A stretch of 64,000 nucleotides of DNA from Butyricimonas paravirosa (lineage in GTDB: Bacteria > Bacteroidota > Bacteroidia > Bacteroidales > Marinifilaceae): assembly GCF_032878955.1 (NCBI RefSeq), contig NZ_CP043839.1, positions 3,224,001-3,288,000 of the forward strand. Direction: 5' to 3'. Below the pieces are notes generated by a model. It saw only the letters and a program-made list of their open reading frames with translations. It was not told the DNA's origin and did no database searches. The position numbers and the translations under genes are program-made. Within the stretch, counting starts at the first letter, position 1, and every line of letters starts with the position of its first letter. This document shows, piece by piece, positions 62,029 to 64,000 of the stretch.

Positions 62029-64000
62029 ATGAATAAGATATTGGTTTTGTTGTCATTATTATTGTTTACTTTTGGGGGAGAAGCTCAGCAGAAAGCAAAT
62101 TATAAATTGGCAGAAAAGTTACGGAATGTTTCATTTGGTAGTTTAATCGGGAAGTATAGTATGAGCGTGTTTCCCAAACAGATTAACGATACGGATAAGT
62201 TCTGGTTCGAGTTCACCACGGAAGAGGGAAAGAATTTCTATTTTGTCGATCCGGCAAAAGGGGAGAAACGTTTGCTTTTTAATAATACGGATATTGCACA
62301 GGGGGTTAGTCTGATTACCCGGAAAGGCTATAATGAGAAGGATTTGAGAATCTCCAATATGGAATTTTCCAAAGATTTGACCAAAATGACCTTTTCTATG
62401 GATGGTCGTTATGAATTTGACTTTAAGACAAAGAAAGTACAGGCCTTGGAGAAAAAAGATCATTCAGAGGAGGATGACGAAGTGATTTATTCTTGGATGA
62501 CCTTTTCCCCGGATCGGAAATATATATTGTACGCGAAAGGTCATAACTTGTATATACGGGGTAATAAAGCTAAAGGCGTGGATACCACGGAAGTTCAGTT
62601 AACAACTGACGGGGAAAAATATTATTCCTTTGCCCGGGATCCGGAAGATGATCAAAAAGATGAAGCGGAAACAAATGCTCGTTGGTTTAAGGATTCCAGA
62701 CATATTTACGTGGTACGTGAAGATAGCCGAAAGTTGAAAGATATGTTTGTTATTAATTCTTTGACTAAGCGTCCGACGTTGGAAACGTATCGGTATGAGA
62801 TGCCGGGAGAGAAGGATTTATGCCAGTACGAATTATGGATTATTGATATCGAGAAAAAAACTGCCAATCGGGTTTCGGCTGATAAATGGACAGATCAGTA
62901 TATTCAGGTTCTCCAACCCGGAGAAAAAGGAGACAAGCTTTTCTTTCAGCGTTTTAAACGTACATGGGATGAAGTTGATATTTGCGTGGTAAACACGGAG
63001 ACATTGGAGGTGAAGGAGTTGATTCACGAGGTAGACAAACCTTACCGGGATTATCATATGCAGAATACGGTAATATTGAACGACGGGAAAGATATTTTGT
63101 TCCGTTCGGAGCGCACGGGCTGGGGACATTATTATCATTATGACGGGGAAGGACGTCTGAAGAATGTTATAACTTCAGGACCTTGGGTGGCCGGACAGGT
63201 GGCTGCTATCGACACCGTGGGACGTGCTATTTATTTGTATGGTTTCGGACGGGAGAAGGGGGTTGATCCTTACTATTATATGCTTTATAAGGCAAGTATC
63301 GATAAAGAAGGGGTTACCTTGCTGACACCGGAGAATGCTCAACATGGGGCTTCATTCTTATCTTCTAAACGTTATTTTGTGGATACTTATTCACGGGTGG
63401 ATATGGAACCGAAAATTGTTTTGAAGAATAATCAGGGAAAGGTGATCATGGAATTGGCAAAACCCGATACCCGACGTTTGAAGGAATTGGGATGGAGAGC
63501 CCCCGAACGTTTTACCGTGAAGGCAGCTGACGGTTTGACGGATATATATGGGATTATGTGGAAACCTGCTGATTTTGACCCGAACAAGAAATACCCGATT
63601 ATTTCTTCCGTGTATCCCGGTCCGTTTTTCGAGTACGTGAACACTTCTTTCCGTGTGGATGATAGTTATAACATGAGGCTGGCTCAACTCGGTTTTATCG
63701 TGGTATCTATGGGACATCGGGGAGGAAGCCCGATGCGGGGTAAATTCTATCATCGTTACGGGTATGGAAAATTACGGGATTATCCTTTGGCAGACGATAA
63801 GTATGCCATCGAACAGTTAGCTGATCGATATGCTTATATTGATCTTTCCAAGGTGGGTATTTTCGGTCATTCCGGGGGTGGATTCATGTCAACTGCGGCA
63901 CTCTGTACGTATCCGGATTTCTACACGGCAGCCGTGTCTTCCGCGGGAAATCATGATAATAATATTTTTAACCGGGGATGGTCTGAAATATATCACGGGG
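62029..64000 (+). CDS. S9-family peptidase (dipeptidyl peptidase IV-like), 3' end beyond the window
   Basis: The frame opens at ATG 62029 and is still open at the window end (about 657 residues visible). A signal peptide (MNKILVLLSLLLFTFGGEAQ) is followed by a long beta-propeller region (about 40-480; segments such as SWMTFSPDRKYILYAKGHNLYIRG and ARWFKDSRHIYVVRED). The alpha/beta-hydrolase domain starts near 500 (DGLTDIYGIMWKPADFDPNKKYPIISSVYPGP). The nucleophile Ser lies in VGIFGHSGGGFMS, about residue 622. The catalytic Asp and His would lie beyond the edge. It should cleave peptides in the periplasm, fitting peptide import by cassette 3. Confidence 0.9.
   Translation, partial: MNKILVLLSLLLFTFGGEAQQKANYKLAEKLRNVSFGSLIGKYSMSVFPKQINDTDKFWFEFTTEEGKNFYFVDPAKGEKRLLFNNTDIAQGVSLITRKGYNEKDLRISNMEFSKDLTKMTFSMDGRYEFDFKTKKVQALEKKDHSEEDDEVIYSWMTFSPDRKYILYAKGHNLYIRGNKAKGVDTTEVQLTTDGEKYYSFARDPEDDQKDEAETNARWFKDSRHIYVVREDSRKLKDMFVINSLTKRPTLETYRYEMPGEKDLCQYELWIIDIEKKTANRVSADKWTDQYIQVLQPGEKGDKLFFQRFKRTWDEVDICVVNTETLEVKELIHEVDKPYRDYHMQNTVILNDGKDILFRSERTGWGHYYHYDGEGRLKNVITSGPWVAGQVAAIDTVGRAIYLYGFGREKGVDPYYYMLYKASIDKEGVTLLTPENAQHGASFLSSKRYFVDTYSRVDMEPKIVLKNNQGKVIMELAKPDTRRLKELGWRAPERFTVKAADGLTDIYGIMWKPADFDPNKKYPIISSVYPGPFFEYVNTSFRVDDSYNMRLAQLGFIVVSMGHRGGSPMRGKFYHRYGYGKLRDYPLADDKYAIEQLADRYAYIDLSKVGIFGHSGGGFMSTAALCTYPDFYTAAVSSAGNHDNNIFNRGWSEIYHG

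Noticed and set aside
1..64000. tRNA, rRNA, CRISPR, insertion sequences, restriction or defence cluster
   Set aside because: I looked and found no cloverleaf, repeat-spacer array, transposase or typical defence gene; the only recombinase is the invertase.

Overview
The window looks like chromosomal DNA of a gut Bacteroidales, most likely an Odoribacteraceae member close to Butyricimonas or Odoribacter. This is an inference from gene content. There are three sigma/FecR/SusC/SusD uptake cassettes, a type V (FimA/Mfa-like) pilus operon, a Mpi-type master DNA invertase and Bacteroidetes-style -7 boxes (TAnnTTTG). I saw no rRNA, tRNA, CRISPR array or insertion sequence.

Layout. 1-803: start of a bile-salt/penicillin-V acylase-like hydrolase (minus, cut by the window edge) and a small zinc-ribbon protein. 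908-14503: uptake cassette 1 (ECF sigma, FecR, SusC, SusD, DUF4843 lipoprotein, PKD-like lipoprotein, LRR lipoprotein), then a TlpA-like lipoprotein and an amidohydrolase. 14517-26692: mainly housekeeping genes (RNase R, AraC regulator with a divergent flavodoxin lipoprotein, SDR threonine dehydrogenase, RNase HI, TlpA-like lipoprotein, GNAT, an AlbA_2 protein, a small membrane protein). 26741-39413: cassette 2 (sigma, FecR, SusC, SusD, a zincin-family lipoprotein without an intact HExxH, a GldA-like ABC ATPase, a GldF-GldG fusion, a thioredoxin-like protein). 39684-40349: invertase. 40733-51586: pilus operon. 52566-64000: cassette 3 (sigma, FecR, SusC, SusD, DUF4843, PKD-like, S9 peptidase cut by the window end).

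How the parts fit. In each cassette the SusC has an N-terminal STN domain, so substrate binding at the outer membrane can signal through FecR to the sigma factor and raise expression of the cassette. The associated peptidase, amidohydrolase, zincin-like and thioredoxin-like proteins suggest peptides or modified peptides as substrates, but the substrates cannot be read from the sequence. In all three cassettes a non-homologous RNA hairpin lies between fecR and susC, a likely place to separate low regulator expression from high transporter expression.

Most interesting signals. (1) A perfect 19-bp inverted repeat (923-941 / 1052-1070) brackets a 110-bp segment holding a promoter-like sequence directly before the first sigma gene; with the Mpi-type invertase in the same window this is a candidate phase-variable switch of a whole uptake cassette. 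(2) An array of 11-bp repeats at 17138-17202 (four direct, two inverted) sits between nested inverted repeats, with an unexplained plus-strand terminator downstream. (3) A 114-bp two-tier palindrome lies beside the invertase gene. (4) An 11-G tract lies in the leader of the TlpA-like gene at 12171.
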